Below are positions 33,137-34,892 of a stretch of DNA of 34,892 nt, piece after piece. Each line of letters opens with the position of its first letter. Positions within the stretch are counted from its first letter, which is position 1. A model generated the notes under the pieces. It saw only the letters and a list, made by a program, of their open reading frames with translations. It had not been told where the DNA came from and ran no database searches. Source of the DNA: Verrucomicrobiia bacterium (GTDB taxonomy: Bacteria; Verrucomicrobiota; Verrucomicrobiia; Limisphaerales; UBA8199); NCBI GenBank assembly GCA_035946615.1, contig DASYZB010000018.1, forward strand, positions 1 through 34,892, in the 5' to 3' direction. A program made the position numbers and the translations under genes.

Positions 33137-33727
33137 CTACCGGGACAGCATGCGGTTGACGGACTCCAGATCGAAGCTCTCAGGGTCCCACGGCCCGCAT
33201 CACTCCAACAATTGCGCGTTTGCTTTGTTCCCGGGGTCTCGGAGAGCCTCCACGAGTTGAGCGTAGCCGGGCGGGCCGCCGCAATCGTCCGGCGGACAGG
33301 CGCGCGCGCCCGCCAGGCACACCGGATAGCGCCAGCCAAGCTCCAACGGGAGAGTTTTTTCCAATTGGATACCATGCAGCCAGCCATCACCGAAGTCATA
33401 CTCGTAAAGAAGCATCTGCCCTGTGCGCACCAGCACCTCGCGCAGCACCGTGGCGTCTTCGTCTTCCCCCTCGTTGCCGAAAGTGCCCAAAGGTGGGCCG
33501 AATCCACGCGCCGGCATCCGAAATTCGTGCATGTGGCCGCCGCTCCAACCCATCACGCGCTGCACCAGTCCGTGGAGCTGACCGAGCGGGATATCCTCCC
33601 GCACCAGCACGCGGCGCCAGATTGGCGGCGCGAGGTAGCGCAGGGTGATTTTGAGTCGGTAGGCTCTGGTTCCACTGGCGGCCGGTTGTTCAGTGCTGCG
33701 GTGACGGAATGTTTTCCTTTGGTTCAC
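33137..33727 (-). pseudogene. pRiA4b ORF-3-like (IS1096 passenger TnpR-like) protein with premature stop
   Basis: A 175-residue frame: AYRLKITLRYLAPPIWRRVL, LGQLHGLVQRVMGWSGGHMH, LLYEYDFGDGWLHGIQLEK, RYPVCLAGARACPPDDCGGP and GYAQLVEALRD. These are the hallmark blocks of the plasmid pRiA4b ORF-3 family, found on mobile elements and chromosomes; biochemical role unknown. After AQLLE an in-frame TGA (33200-33202) stands where family members have a tryptophan. The same frame then continues DPESFDLESVNRMLSR to TAG 33137-33139, the expected C-terminus. A TGG-to-TGA change would explain it. The shorter protein may still be made. Confidence 0.75.
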
Positions 33728-33777
33728 GCCGTGGGGTATACCCTAAGGCCGGGGGCCGGGCAAGCGGCGTTAAAGTT

Positions 33778-34026
33778 CTAGCTCTCGTCGAAGGAGCAGC
33801 CTCCGGCATGCAAATCCTTTAAGTGTTTTAAGCGGGCGTGGATTTGCCTAAGCGAGTGACCTGGGACCTCCACTTCCACGGCAAATTTGTCCCTAAGCGC
33901 CCTTGCGTCATACGGTTGAGCAAGCGGGCAGTCAAGAAGGAGTATCGATAGCTCGTGGAACTGGCGCCTCCCGGCCTGTGGTAAGGCCCGTCTGTTCTTC
34001 GGACCCGAGGTGAAGAGCAACTCCAA
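33778..34026 (-). CDS. Hypothetical 82-aa frame, doubtful
   Basis: Reads on the minus strand and overlaps the C-terminal part of the DUF4184 gene in another frame. The non-overlapping half (LLLDCPLAQPYDARALRDKF, then VEVPGHSLRQIHARLKHLK) has protein-like composition and could be a remnant. No family or ribosome site is recognised. Confidence 0.2.
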   Translation of the reverse strand: MELLFTSGPKNRRALPQAGRRQFHELSILLLDCPLAQPYDARALRDKFAVEVEVPGHSLRQIHARLKHLKDLHAGGCSFDES

Positions 34027-34696
34027 TCACCAAGAGCAGGCTTAACAGGCCGACGAGCACCAGCCCCGCGGGTCCGCGGAGCAGGTGATGGATAATCTCG
34101 ATGGGCAACACCAACAAAGCCACCAGGATAGCGTCGCGCCACGCAGTTTTTTGTGGGATGCACCCTGGCGCTGCTCCCGGAGGCGGCTGTTTTGCACTGA
34201 ACGCCAGCATTAACCAGAGCAGCCCGGCAAATGAGCTGCCATACCAAAGGAAGTGACACACGCGCACCTGGCGATGGTCCAATGAAAAGACAGGGGCTTG
34301 GAGCGCGGGGAGGTGCTCGACAAACCAGCCGTTCCGGTGTGTAAAGGCGTCCCAGAGCAGATGGGTCCAGGCGCCCACGAGCAAGGATGCAATGATGATA
34401 AACCATGAGAAGGGGCGCTCGATGCGCAACGGTCCGAGCGCGCGCTTGAACCGCGACGGGGCCAGCTTGAACTCCGGGGCGGAGATTCTGTCCAGCGCCC
34501 ACAACACGACGAGGCCCACGGGAAGACTGAACAGGAAACTGCCCGAGACCCGGTGCGATATATCCCCGAATCTTCCAAAAAGGTAACCCAAATCCGGCAC
34601 GACACTGCCAACGACCAGCGCCGGGAAACAAAACCACCTTGGACACCACCGCCTGAGCGGCAACACCGCAGCCGGGTGGGCTAGTGGGAAAGGCAT
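33932..34696 (-). CDS. DUF4184-family membrane protein
   Basis: A 254-residue integral membrane protein. It begins MPFPLAHPAAVLPLRRWCPR and continues FPALVVGSVVPDLGYLFGRF, the diagnostic N-terminus of DUF4184. LVGAWTHLLWDAFTHRNGWF carries the H..WD.FTH cluster reminiscent of YdjM/LexA-regulated membrane hydrolase-type proteins. Five or six hydrophobic helices are visible. ATG 34696 is preferred over the open frame to 34822, since the extra 42 residues are not family-like. Function unknown. It stands alone at the window edge. Confidence 0.85.
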   Translation of the reverse strand: MPFPLAHPAAVLPLRRWCPRWFCFPALVVGSVVPDLGYLFGRFGDISHRVSGSFLFSLPVGLVVLWALDRISAPEFKLAPSRFKRALGPLRIERPFSWFIIIASLLVGAWTHLLWDAFTHRNGWFVEHLPALQAPVFSLDHRQVRVCHFLWYGSSFAGLLWLMLAFSAKQPPPGAAPGCIPQKTAWRDAILVALLVLPIEIIHHLLRGPAGLVLVGLLSLLLVIGVALHLGSEEQTGLTTGREAPVPRAIDTPS

Positions 34697-34892
34697 AACA
34701 AATCTTTCATCTTCACCAGTTTTGCCGGGCGATTGGCAAAGGGCAACCACAATCCCTGATCCGCACGTAATTTTCTGAAAAGACGAAAAAACTGCTTCTA
34801 GGCGCATTTTTTCTGTTGACATGATATAGATAGTATGTCTGTATCACACGCATGTCTGCGCGCATACCCACTCAACATAAGTCCCCCTTCGA

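Noticed and set aside
34816-34845. Plus-strand promoter at the window end (TTGACA with TGTATC at 18 bp)
   Set aside because: The -35 match is good but the -10 is poor, the spacing is long, and no gene is visible within the window to receive it.

Overview
The window looks like a chromosome segment of a Gram-negative member of the Verrucomicrobiota, most likely a Pedosphaera/Limisphaerales-type bacterium. This is inferred from lpxB (lipid A synthesis), a BspA-type repeat protein whose C-terminal module is typical of that group, a very long propeller-sensor histidine kinase, an ECF sigma factor fused in operon to a LolA-like membrane protein, and weak Shine-Dalgarno sites with frequent ATGA overlaps. 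No rRNA, tRNA or CRISPR array was seen.

Layout. 1-2375: a transposase remnant, then an ECF sigma factor with its membrane partner and a good terminator. 2355-4300: an accessory patch holding fragments of a HsdR-like protein and an IS91-type transposase, followed by about 1 kb without genes that is packed with 23-bp palindromes and short tandem repeats of exactly 10-bp period. 4301-9234: a Gfo/Idh/MocA oxidoreductase (possible lipid A precursor enzyme), a secreted leucine-rich-repeat protein, a toxin-antitoxin pair with a frameshift in each gene, and lpxB. 9222-19500, all on the minus strand: a C4 zinc-ribbon protein, a PTS EIIA protein, and a seven-gene membrane complex of the hydrogenase-4/complex I family. 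Its 'hydrogenase' large subunit has lost all four Ni-Fe cysteines, so it is an Ehr (energy-converting-hydrogenase-related) complex rather than a hydrogenase. 19641-21433: a small cysteine/proline/alanine-rich peptide with its own terminator, a DUF883 membrane protein, and about 1 kb of repeats. 21434-27018: hoxEFUYH-hoxW, a complete NAD-linked group 3d [NiFe]-hydrogenase with its maturation protease. 26969-30858: a convergent NarL-type response regulator and propeller histidine kinase. 30960-34696: a second Gfo/Idh/MocA oxidoreductase, a decayed strip (katG N-terminal fossil, SEC-C/TPR protein, pRiA4b ORF-3 protein) and a DUF4184 membrane protein.

How it fits together. The Hox enzyme should exchange electrons between H2 and NAD(H). 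The Ehr complex has three antiporter-like subunits, a NuoH-like subunit, a NuoB-like subunit and a dead NuoD/HycE-like subunit, so it probably couples an unknown electron transfer to ion movement. The linkage of the two modules suggests shared redox physiology, but that is inference. The hyp genes needed to build the Ni-Fe centre of HoxH are not in the window.

Most interesting points: the Ni-less Ehr complex with its EIIA neighbour and a large subunit that ends where hydrogenase processing would normally cut; the 10-bp-period repeat field at 3485-4132; and the doubly frameshifted toxin-antitoxin pair.
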